A DNA stretch of 38,096 nt, from positions 1 through 38,096 of the IMG/VR virus record IMGVR_UViG_3300035184_000715; one strand, 5' to 3'. Position numbers and translations under genes: made by a program. This document shows, in pieces, positions 8,123 through 16,700 of this stretch (the first letter of the stretch is position 1; each line of letters begins with the position of its first letter). A model generated the notes under the pieces. The model was not told where the DNA came from. It searched no databases and worked only from the letters and a program-made list of their open reading frames with translations. The stretch comes from a virus.

Positions 8123-8638
8123 ATGATGAATTTATTTAAAGCTTTTTTCAATAGAGCTACAAAAAAAGCGTTAACTATGACCTCCCCTAGAAACTTTGGT
8201 AGGCCAATTAACCATATTACTATCCATTGTACCGCATCCAGTGTAAACGCAAAAGTATCTGATATTAAAAAGTATTGGAAAAATACCCTTAGATGGAAAT
8301 CAGTAGGGTACCATTACATAATAGGTAGAAAAGGAGAGCGACACATACTTGCTTCTTTATCTAGCGTTGTTAATGGCGTTAGAGGACATAACTGGGATGG
8401 CGTTCATATCTCTTACATAGGAGGTAAAGGAGGTAAGGATAACAGGACGGAAGCTCAAAAAGAGGAAATGTTTAGACTGCTTGAGGAATTAACAGCTCCT
8501 GATTTATTAGGGAATGTACAAGTACTTGGTCATAGAGATTGGTCTCCTGATTTAAATGGAGACGGTAAAATTTCCCCTAACGAGTATATAAAACTATGTC
8601 CTAGCTTTGATGTAGGTAAATGGTATAAAAATAAGTAA
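8123..8638 (+). CDS. N-acetylmuramoyl-L-alanine amidase (endolysin, T7-lysozyme type)
   Basis: This 171-residue enzyme should cleave the amide bond between N-acetylmuramic acid and L-Ala in peptidoglycan, releasing progeny at the end of infection. The Amidase_2 zinc ligands are visible: His35 (ITIHCTAS), His137 (LGHRDW) and Cys159 (KLCPSFDV). Lys157 two residues before the Cys and Tyr63 in GYHY match the catalytic Lys and Tyr of T7 lysozyme. Between His137 and Cys159 is a canonical EF-hand-like loop (D143-N145-D147-G148-I150-E154), which could bind calcium. No signal peptide is present, so export would need a holin, two candidates for which lie just upstream. The start follows the previous stop without a gap; ATG at 8126 is an alternative. 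Confidence 0.9.
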   Translation: MMNLFKAFFNRATKKALTMTSPRNFGRPINHITIHCTASSVNAKVSDIKKYWKNTLRWKSVGYHYIIGRKGERHILASLSSVVNGVRGHNWDGVHISYIGGKGGKDNRTEAQKEEMFRLLEELTAPDLLGNVQVLGHRDWSPDLNGDGKISPNEYIKLCPSFDVGKWYKNK

Positions 8639-8639
8639 A

Positions 8640-9176
8640 ATGAAATCAAAAATATTACTGTACGTTTTAGCGTTAATAGGGATAATTTCAATGCTAGGGG
8701 GCTGCATGTCTGCTGAAGACTTAGTTAATAAAGCATTAAAAAAAGACCCTGAAGTATTAAAGAGAAGAATGACTGCTGAAATAATATACGTAACAGATAC
8801 AGTACCTATATATATAGACGGAGAAATAATAGAAGTTCCTGTTAACGTACCCGTAGAGACTACTGTAATTAAATGGGTAAAAGAAAGAACTAATAAAGAA
8901 GAGCGTATAGACGCTAGATTAGAGAAAGCAGAATTAATACGGTATAAAATAGTTACAGATAGCTTAGCGTTAAATAATAAGAGGATAAAAGCGGAAGTTA
9001 AACTTTTAGGCCAAGAAAACAAACTCTTAAAAGAAAAAGTAAAAGCAGCAAAAAAAGAGAACAACTCTGATACGTTTAATTGGATTAAAGAAAACTGGCT
9101 GTTTATATTACTAGCCATAGTCTTTGTGTTATTTCTACCTACTATTATCAGCCTTATAAGAAAAAGTAGTATTTAA
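8640..9176 (+). CDS. Putative unimolecular spanin (lipoprotein with C-terminal membrane anchor)
   Basis: The 178-residue product has an N-terminal lipoprotein signal: basic KSK, a hydrophobic core, then LGGC with Cys22 as the lipidation site. The middle is a long charged helical or coiled-coil stretch (about residues 80-148), and the C-terminus has a single membrane helix (about 153-174) ending in a basic RKSSI tail. An outer-membrane lipid anchor plus an inner-membrane helix in one chain is the defining layout of unimolecular spanins such as T1 gp11, which fuse inner and outer membranes in the last lysis step. Its position directly after the amidase supports this. The lipobox -2 Gly is acceptable but not optimal. 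Confidence 0.75.
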   Translation: MKSKILLYVLALIGIISMLGGCMSAEDLVNKALKKDPEVLKRRMTAEIIYVTDTVPIYIDGEIIEVPVNVPVETTVIKWVKERTNKEERIDARLEKAELIRYKIVTDSLALNNKRIKAEVKLLGQENKLLKEKVKAAKKENNSDTFNWIKENWLFILLAIVFVLFLPTIISLIRKSSI

Positions 9177-9227
9177 TTGGCTTAAAGAAATATTTACGTT
9201 AATTTTACCTACAAACTATTATATAAG

Positions 9228-9689
9228 ATGGAAAGTAAAAAATACAGGTTTAATGAGATGACTGCTATGCAGCTAAGTCAAGCTTTGAGGGGAGCTCTTA
9301 GAGAGCCTTCACCGCTTAAGCTGACAGTAGCAAAATGCGCTAAAGTAATGGAGAACGCTGTTAGCCATTATCTTGAAGCAAAAGATGCAGTTATGGAAAA
9401 GATAGCAGTAAAAAAAGAAGACGGAACGTTTGCCTTACGAGAAGGAAAAGAAGGCCCTCCTGAAATTATCACAGACTTTAAATTGTCTATTTCTGATGAG
9501 GAAGCTATAAAAGAGTTTGAACAAATTAGCGATAGTGAAATAGAAGTAACGTTGCCTACTATCTCTGCAGAAACAGAAGTAATGCTTGGAGAAAAAGTAG
9601 TAACCTTAGAGAAATTTTTAGATATGGATCCTACAGCATCAGGAAATCTAGCTTACGTTTATTTAGTATTAACTGAAAATGGGCAATAG
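9228..9689 (+). CDS. Small conserved-looking phage protein, unknown function
   Basis: The 153-residue product is soluble, helical at the N-terminus and acidic in the middle. It has the layout of DUF1617-like phage proteins (basic N-terminal helix, a 'KxxxxENAxxHYLEAKDAVMEKI' central helix, an extended acidic loop, and a short beta/helix end), but this resemblance is from memory and tentative. It ends with TAG. It sits between the lysis cassette and the ring proteins, which suggests a structural or assembly role. No catalytic motif is visible. Confidence 0.5.
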   Translation: MESKKYRFNEMTAMQLSQALRGALREPSPLKLTVAKCAKVMENAVSHYLEAKDAVMEKIAVKKEDGTFALREGKEGPPEIITDFKLSISDEEAIKEFEQISDSEIEVTLPTISAETEVMLGEKVVTLEKFLDMDPTASGNLAYVYLVLTENGQ

Positions 9690-9726
9690 CAAGTACAAGA
9701 AAATATACGTCTAACAAAACAATAAG

Positions 9727-10434
9727 ATGACTGAAGCACAAATTACGTTTGACATAATGGAGATACTTAGAGGGAATCAAATATCAGATGATACTGATAT
9801 AGATTCAAGACAGGTAATTTTCCAGATTAATAATCAAAGAGCTTTATATATTAGGAATGAGTATAACAAGCCTGGTAGAAAAGTAGATCCTTTTATAGAG
9901 CAAGATCTTGGGTGTGTTAAACTAGTAGCTGTTGATGGGGCAGATTGCTGTGACGTAGAAATTTCCGTAGACTGTACTTTATTAAGAACAGAACATAAGA
10001 TACCTAATACAATAGACTTACATAATGGGCCAGCTATAACGAGAGTTGGTCCTATTATGAAAACAAAGACACCGTTTTCTTTTATACCGTATAACAGAGC
10101 AATATACGCTACTGATGAGAAGTACGCTAAAAGAGTAATACAGGCTTTTTTACTTAATGGTTATATATATGTAACAATCCCAACTGCAGGTAATATGTTT
10201 TTGGAATACATTAACGTAAGAGGAATATTTGAAACGCCTTCAGACGCAGCTACTTTTTGTACTAGTGATGGCGCTACTTGTTATGATAAGACAACAAGTG
10301 AATACCCAATATCAGGATGGATGTATACTTACTTAAAGCAGCAAGTACTACAGCATTTCTCTATGGCTTTGCAGATACCTAAAGATAAGCAAGGAGATAG
10401 TCAAGAATCAATAACAGGACCAGCAACAAAATAA
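9727..10434 (+). CDS. Ring/connector structural protein, crAss-like
   Basis: A 235-residue protein of a family conserved in crAss-like phages. The helical N-terminus (AQITFDIMEILRGNQISDDTDIDSRQVIFQINNQRALYIRNEYNK, residues about 4-48) resembles the N-terminal helices of phage head-to-tail adaptors. A beta-rich middle with several Cys (DGADCCDVEISVDC) and a C-terminal helix ending in a polar tail follow. Homologues form one of the stacked rings between portal and tail barrel in the solved crAss-like virion; which ring this gene makes I cannot decide. The next gene starts directly after its stop, suggesting coordinated production of two ring proteins. Confidence 0.75.
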   Translation: MTEAQITFDIMEILRGNQISDDTDIDSRQVIFQINNQRALYIRNEYNKPGRKVDPFIEQDLGCVKLVAVDGADCCDVEISVDCTLLRTEHKIPNTIDLHNGPAITRVGPIMKTKTPFSFIPYNRAIYATDEKYAKRVIQAFLLNGYIYVTIPTAGNMFLEYINVRGIFETPSDAATFCTSDGATCYDKTTSEYPISGWMYTYLKQQVLQHFSMALQIPKDKQGDSQESITGPATK

Positions 10435-11004
10435 ATGAGAGGTACTAGAGGGAAGCAGACAGAAAAATACGCTACCCATGTAGCTACTAAAGAATTTTAT
10501 ACTTATTACGCTAACAAGCATTTTAGAGAGGTGAGAGAAGGTAAAAGCCGAGGGAAGCTACATAAAGACAGTAAATACTATGTCAAGGCTTCTTTGTACT
10601 CTAAAGTAGTAGACGCTTTTAATTTTGGAGTTAGGGCGCTTATATTAGAGAATGACCTTGATTTTGCAATGCCTGCAAGTATGGGAGTTCTTTGCATACG
10701 TAAAAAGAAGCTTACTCCTTATATAGATAAGGACGGAGTATTTAAGAATCCGTTACCGGTTGACTGGCAATCTACATATGAGTTATGGGAAGATAATCCA
10801 AAATCTCATATGGCTAAGACATTAGTAAGGTTTAAAAATAAACATTCTGGGGGATATATTGCAGAGTGGGTATTAAAAAAAACAAGGGCTACATTTACAA
10901 ATAAATCAGCTTATACGTTTAAATCATCCAGAACAGGCAAAGAGTTACTGGGTGCTATAATGCTAGATTTTGAAAATAACAGTATTGATTACCAATTAAA
11001 ATAA
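10435..11004 (+). CDS. Conserved crAss-like virion protein (ring/neck component)
   Basis: The 189-residue, strongly basic product is recognised from a pattern conserved across crAss-like phages: a YYVKASLYSKVVDAFN segment, LDFAMPASMGVLCIRK, then DWQSTYELWEDNP, a GGYIAEWVLKK strand and a C-terminal YTFKSSRTGKELLGAIM. The gene begins at the base after the previous stop. Abundant Lys and Arg suggest contact with DNA or with acidic partners. A ring or neck role is inferred from conservation of gene order beside the other ring protein and the tubular connector. No enzymatic motif is present. Confidence 0.75.
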   Translation: MRGTRGKQTEKYATHVATKEFYTYYANKHFREVREGKSRGKLHKDSKYYVKASLYSKVVDAFNFGVRALILENDLDFAMPASMGVLCIRKKKLTPYIDKDGVFKNPLPVDWQSTYELWEDNPKSHMAKTLVRFKNKHSGGYIAEWVLKKTRATFTNKSAYTFKSSRTGKELLGAIMLDFENNSIDYQLK

Positions 11005-11008
11005 CCAC

Positions 11009-13522
11009 ATGAGTATTTGGAACGGAAAGTACGTCTCTATAAATAACATAATATCTAAAGTATATAGAGAGATGGGTCTAGCTGACCAGATCAACATCAA
11101 TGATGCTGTAGAGTGGTGTGGAGAAGCCTTAGAGTTAATAGGTAGTCCTGGTACTCTTTTAGAGAAAGTAGTCACCATTGAAGTAAAGGAAACAAGAGCT
11201 ATTATACCTAATGACGTACATCAGATACAAACTATCTGGGGATATAGCGGTTATGTACAATCAGAGGATCCAAATGACGATACATTTATTGATTGTGTAA
11301 CAGGGTTTAGTGCTATGCAGTACTCTTCAGATACTATGCATTTTTACATGGAAGGATGTAATGATAATAGATGTGCCTCTTCTTTAACCTACATGGTTAA
11401 CGATAATTATGTTTGGCCTAACTTTAGTTGTGGAGCAATTAGAATGAGTTACTGGGCTATTCCTACAGATGAAAACGGATATCCTAAGATACCAGATCAG
11501 ATTAAATTTAGAGAAGCGGTAGCAGGACACCTAGCCTGGAAACTAGCAAGAACTATGTTGATTGCTGGAAAAATGCCGGCACAATTATACCAGGAGTTTA
11601 AAACTGAAAGAGATTGGTATATTGGAGCTGCTCAAACTGCAGGGCAAATGCCTGGTTTAGATATGATGGAATCTCTTAAGAATAATTGGATACGTCTTAT
11701 ACCAAAAATAAATCAGCATAGAGACGCTTTTTCTAGTTCAGGTACTCAAGAGCAAAGAACTACACGAGGTAATAACGCTCCTACAGTAGGGGTAGGTACA
11801 TCAAATAATAGTAGCGAAGTATGTCCTCCAGAAACTACTACGGAAGCAGCAGCAACGGTGTTATCTGTGTCTCCTACAGTTTCTGAGGAAGCTCAATACG
11901 CTAACAACAACTCTACTGCTCATTTATATATTATGCCAGATTTTGGGTTAAGTATAATAGGTACAGATTCTACGACTAAAACACTAACTCTTTATTCTAA
12001 TACTTTAGACGTACAGTTATTTACAGCTACTTGGAGTATAGACGCTGACATTTTAGCGGATACTCCTATAAGTAATACTGATTGGACTACTTTTTGGCCT
12101 TCTTACGCCTCTTCTCCAGATGATAATTATGAGGTAGGTTTTGATTTAGCGCAATGGGCAATAAACAACGGGGGAATTAATGATGACATTTTTTCTTATA
12201 CTTTCAGCTCTAGTGTTAGTGACGGTACCTATAACAGTGTACTAGTAACTTCAACTACAGAACAAACAATATTTTTATTTCCTAGTACTCCTTTAAACTT
12301 AGCGGCTACTTCTCAATATGAAGAAGTTGGTCTTGTATGGGATGTTGTTCTTGGGGCTTCTAGCTACGTAGTAGCGTATAAGTTAGCTACTGACCCTACA
12401 TTTATTGAGGTTTCAGTAGTGTCTGCTACTCATGCTGTAGAGGGATTAACTAATGGATTACTGTATGATTTTAAAGTTAAAGCTGTAAACTCAGCAGGAG
12501 AGTCTAGCTACACGGCTGTAATCCAAGAAACACCTAATAACACAGTAATACCTAACGTACCTACTGGCCTTTCTTTAGTACCTAGTGACTCTCAGATAAT
12601 TGCTTCGTGGAATGCGGCATCAGGCGCTGACTCTTATCTACTATATTATAAGCTAAGTTCAGATTCCGGGTACACCCTTACTAGTTTAAGCGGTCTAACC
12701 TATACTGTTACAGGGTTAATTAACGACTCTGAGTATGACTTTAAAGTAGTAGCAGTAAATAATATAGGTAATTCCGCTAGTAGCGCTATAGTAAGCAGTA
12801 CACCGTTTGCTGTACCAGAGTTTAACTTCTCTGTTAAATCTGATAACTCTGGAGTAAGTAATGATGACCAGTACCTTATAACGGTAGGAACAGGAACGTT
12901 TTTATATGACGTTACTACAGATGATGGATATAGCGCCACAGGATTAACGGGAGCGCACACTATAACCTTCCCAACAGGCGCAGGAACTCATAACGTAACT
13001 ATTACGGGTGATTTTCCTAGCATGAAGAACTCCCACGGTAATGACGACCAGAAGCTAATGACGATTGATAGCCTTGGTGATTATGGTAGTGGTTCTACTT
13101 CTCAAAAAGAAGCATTTGAAGGGTGTAGTAACCTTGTATGGAACGCTACAGATGCAGGTGATTTTAGTGCAGTTGTAGAGTTTACGGATTTTCTTTTTGG
13201 AACATCAAGTATGCTTACAATTTCTTCTTTTATAATAGATTTATCCGCCTCTACTGGCTTTTTAAGAATGTTTATAGGTTCGGGGATAACTAACTTTCCT
13301 CCAAACGTCTTTGATAATGTTACATCGGGTGCTTTTGGTAGGGCTTTTGAACTAACAAACTTAACTACACAATCAATAGATAACATTTTTGTTTCTCTTG
13401 TGGCTTCGGGAGTTTCAAACGGTGTATTCAAACAAAGCGGAGGACAAGCACCAAGCGCGACAGGATTAGCGGCTAAAGATACACTTGTAGCTGATGGTTG
13501 GACAATAGTATATACATCTTAA
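11009..13522 (+). CDS. Tail tubular protein with FN3 and BspA-like receptor modules
   Basis: An 837-residue composite protein. Residues 1-235 resemble the P22 gp4-like tail tubular/connector family of crAss-like phages (ISKVYREMGLADQININDAVEWCGEAL). A Thr/Ser/Asn-rich linker and a beta region follow (about 240-425). Two fibronectin type III repeats lie at about 428-508 and 518-598, each with the 'LxWxxxxGAxSYxxxYK...VxGLxxxxxYDFKVxAVNxxG' pattern. The C-terminal region (about 605-837) has an AFEGCSNL element and a final 'LTxxSIDNIFVSLxxSGxSNG...DTLxxDGWTI' stretch like BspA-type surface repeats found at distal ends of Bacteroidota phage fibres. The fusion would place a probable receptor- or glycan-binding module directly on the tail connector. 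Confidence 0.7.
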   Translation: MSIWNGKYVSINNIISKVYREMGLADQININDAVEWCGEALELIGSPGTLLEKVVTIEVKETRAIIPNDVHQIQTIWGYSGYVQSEDPNDDTFIDCVTGFSAMQYSSDTMHFYMEGCNDNRCASSLTYMVNDNYVWPNFSCGAIRMSYWAIPTDENGYPKIPDQIKFREAVAGHLAWKLARTMLIAGKMPAQLYQEFKTERDWYIGAAQTAGQMPGLDMMESLKNNWIRLIPKINQHRDAFSSSGTQEQRTTRGNNAPTVGVGTSNNSSEVCPPETTTEAAATVLSVSPTVSEEAQYANNNSTAHLYIMPDFGLSIIGTDSTTKTLTLYSNTLDVQLFTATWSIDADILADTPISNTDWTTFWPSYASSPDDNYEVGFDLAQWAINNGGINDDIFSYTFSSSVSDGTYNSVLVTSTTEQTIFLFPSTPLNLAATSQYEEVGLVWDVVLGASSYVVAYKLATDPTFIEVSVVSATHAVEGLTNGLLYDFKVKAVNSAGESSYTAVIQETPNNTVIPNVPTGLSLVPSDSQIIASWNAASGADSYLLYYKLSSDSGYTLTSLSGLTYTVTGLINDSEYDFKVVAVNNIGNSASSAIVSSTPFAVPEFNFSVKSDNSGVSNDDQYLITVGTGTFLYDVTTDDGYSATGLTGAHTITFPTGAGTHNVTITGDFPSMKNSHGNDDQKLMTIDSLGDYGSGSTSQKEAFEGCSNLVWNATDAGDFSAVVEFTDFLFGTSSMLTISSFIIDLSASTGFLRMFIGSGITNFPPNVFDNVTSGAFGRAFELTNLTTQSIDNIFVSLVASGVSNGVFKQSGGQAPSATGLAAKDTLVADGWTIVYTS

Positions 13523-13526
13523 AAAA

Positions 13527-13742
13527 ATGGGAAAAAACGCAATAAGTGTCATAAAATTAGAGAAGCCAAGTGTAAATACATGGTTTATTGGTTGGGATGA
13601 TTCCAAGTCAAGAATAGAAGCATACTCCTTAGTATCACCTGCCGAATCCATGTTTACCGCTTTAAAGATAGTAGATTATTACACCACCGAAAAGTCATGG
13701 CTTGCTATTTTAACAAAAAACGGAATAGACCCAACAGTATAA
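13527..13742 (+). CDS. Small fibre-associated protein
   Basis: A 71-residue acidic protein starting four bases after the tail protein that carries the BspA-like end. The pattern 'WFIGWDDSKSRIEAYSLVSP...YYTTEKSWLAILTKNGIDP' resembles short proteins found next to fibre genes in flavobacterial phages, in my recollection. Position and size suggest a fibre-assembly chaperone or a small subunit capping the receptor-binding end. Function is inferred from context only. Confidence 0.5.
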   Translation: MGKNAISVIKLEKPSVNTWFIGWDDSKSRIEAYSLVSPAESMFTALKIVDYYTTEKSWLAILTKNGIDPTV

Positions 13743-13744
13743 AA

Positions 13745-13759
13745 ATGACTAAAGAATGA
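13745..13759 (+). other. Four-codon minicistron overlapping the next start
   Basis: ATG ACT AAA GAA TGA is preceded by an A-rich leader three bases after the previous stop. Its TGA overlaps the ATG of the stabilization gene (ATGA arrangement). It could help ribosomes reload at the long downstream gene, or it could be chance. Confidence 0.3.
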
Positions 13760-16700
13760 AAGCACGTAAAGGGTACACTAAAGGGATGAACAGAGATATA
13801 ACCTCTGACAAACAAGATCCTGGATCATATTACAACCTTGAGAATTTCAGAATGGTTACAGAAGACGGCCATACTACAGGATCATTAACTAATGAGTCTA
13901 GTAATACTGTAAAATTCACTATTCCTGATTTACAGGAAATGACTTTAGCTAATGGAATTACTATACCTGCTCAACCAGACCTAAAGATAATTGGTTGGAC
14001 TACAATCATTGATGCTATTATAGTGTTTACTACTAACAATGAAGATGAAAATCCAATTGGGTACGGTCAAATATGGTCATGTAAGTTTAACGAAGCCCTT
14101 GGTACAATAGAAGGGTTAGATGCCGGTGCTTTAGATCCTGATGTTCATTTACTATATAATCAAGCTTTAAACTTCTCTACTTACCATAGAATAGGTAGAG
14201 CAATAGGTAGGTATGAAAATTCAAATATAGCAAGAGTATATTGGACGGATAACAACAATCCTGTAAGCGCTTTTAACACCTTTGCAGAAGACCCTCTTAA
14301 CGTACCTCTTAATACTTTACCTTTAGCTGCATACGTATCTATGGCCCAACCCGTTATAACAGGACTAGGTGTAGGTAGTTTACGTACTACCGCAATGATA
14401 CAATTTGCGTATAGATTAAAAACAATAGGAGGAGCTACAACAATATTCTCTCCTTCATCTACTTTATATCCATTACCTGCTGCTGCAGCAAATGGTGTTA
14501 CCTGGGCAGAGTGGGCAGTAGGGATGTACAATGACCCTGGAGGAGCAGACGTTGAGAACAAGTCTGTTACTTATGACATTATAGGTATTGATACTACATG
14601 GGATGTAATAGAGCATTTTGCTATACTATACTCTGAAAGAGATGTATTTACTGTGTATTCTTTTAGAGAAGAAAATATACCTGATTCAGGAAATTTAATA
14701 GGTATAGAATGTAGTAGTTTATCAGATGCAATACCTCTGACTACTGTTGAGTTTAATATACTTAGCTCAGGGTTTGATGTAGCTAAAGATATTGAAGTAA
14801 AAGGAAACAGGTTAATTGCCGCTAACACTAAAACTACTTCTTTCGTTATAAATTTTGACGCGAGAGCTTATAGGTTTAATAACACACAATCTTCTTTACT
14901 AAGGGATGAAGATGCAGGGGATATAGTACTTAACGGAGATACTCCAGATTACGTAGCTGTTCCTTTAACTCATAACGCTATTAACCCCTACAATGATGAG
15001 TCAGAATTAGATTGGGATACCCTTAACCAATATGCTTACCAAAGTAACGGAAACACTATGGGGGGAAGTGGAGTTAACGTATCATATGAATTTACTACCG
15101 TAGGTACGTTTGCTAACTTTTTTGGTTCAGAAACTGTGACAAGCGCCCCTTCACATTTTGATATGGGAAGTTTATCAGAAAACAGTGAGCCTACAACTAC
15201 AGGAGTTCTAGACGCTAATGGAGACTTGGTTGAATTTACTAAAGCAGGGCAGTTACAGAACATGGCCGGACCTCATTTAACATCCATATTTACAGGATAT
15301 ACTAGAGGAGAAGTATATAGGTACGGTATTGTTTTTTATAATGCTTCTGGCTCTACTTCTTACGTTAACTGGATTGGAGATATTAGATTTCCTGAGCCTT
15401 TAGATGGAGATGAGTACGCAGTAGCTACTGGTGGAGGCGCAGGAATAAAAATGAACTCTATGGGTATTAAGTTTACAGTAGACACTTCTTCTATACAAGA
15501 CCAGATAACCGGATATTCTATTGTAAGAGTAGTCAGAGAAGAGCAAGATAGATCTAGACTTGGTACAGGAATGCTAATGTGGTTTGAAAAATATGTTTTT
15601 AATAACGAGTCTATAATACATGAATGGGAAGTTGCTAATGCTGACGGTGGCCCCGGTGAAGATAATCCTTGGCCTATGGAGAGTACGGTTACTGTTGGGG
15701 CTATTGATGAAGACGGGTTTCATTTACCTACTAATCCAGGATATCATCCTACACAGGCTGATTTTCAAAGTGTAAGAGACGTAGCTTTTTTACTTAGCCC
15801 TCACGGTAAAAATATACAGTATGACTTTAAAGAAGAGGATTATTTAAAGACTTACGGGTATTACGGTGCAAGAGCTACTCAGTATGGTACGCAAGCTGAC
15901 AGTGGCCCAGACTCAGATAAAAGTTACGCTTTTTACTACAAAACAAATATATTTTTCCCTGCAGGACTTTCACACCCTACAGAAAGAATACAGATAGATA
16001 AATCAGTACGGTTACGTACTGGTGAATTCCTTTACTCTAGTAACGCCTATCTAGATGGGAGAGAAAGCATAGGTAGTTTACGTAATACCTCAGCTTCCAG
16101 AGATAGTTATGGAGTAGGAGGAGGAGGTACAGATGACGTACCTTTAGGTATAGGTAATCCAAAAATAGCTGTAATGTTAAAAAATGACCCTACAATTAAC
16201 AATGCTATCAGTCACCGTACTGAAATGGGGTATATAAACGATGATTTTTATCAGAATTCTGTTTTTTTAGAAGATAGCGATGTAGCTTGGTATGATTCTT
16301 ATTTTAAAGAGGTAGCTTTATGTAGACATATAATTAACCAGTATGGAGGAGATACTAATGAGGCTAGAAGTAATAACCAGTATATATCTACAGGACACTA
16401 TCAAATAATAAATGAGAATATTGGTACTTCTTTAACGTTTAAAGTGTTTGGAGGAGATACTTATGTAAACTATCTTGATGATGAATATTGTGAGCAGTAC
16501 TTTAGCCCTTCTAGTGTATTTGGAGAAGTCTATGAAACTGATACAGTTAATAAACTTTCTGTAGTAGCTTGTTACCCCACTGAAGGAATAGTTAACCAGG
16601 ACTTTACAAGAGGTAAAAAATGGTTTGCTTATAGAGATGCTGATGATATGGGATTGCATGGCCCAGATTCTTTTACTTACGCACCAGTATGGTCACAAGA

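Noticed and set aside
8594-9118. Antisense open frame (174 codons) opposite the spanin gene
   Set aside because: It is a compositional shadow of the spanin coding sequence, without an independent start context or recognisable domain.
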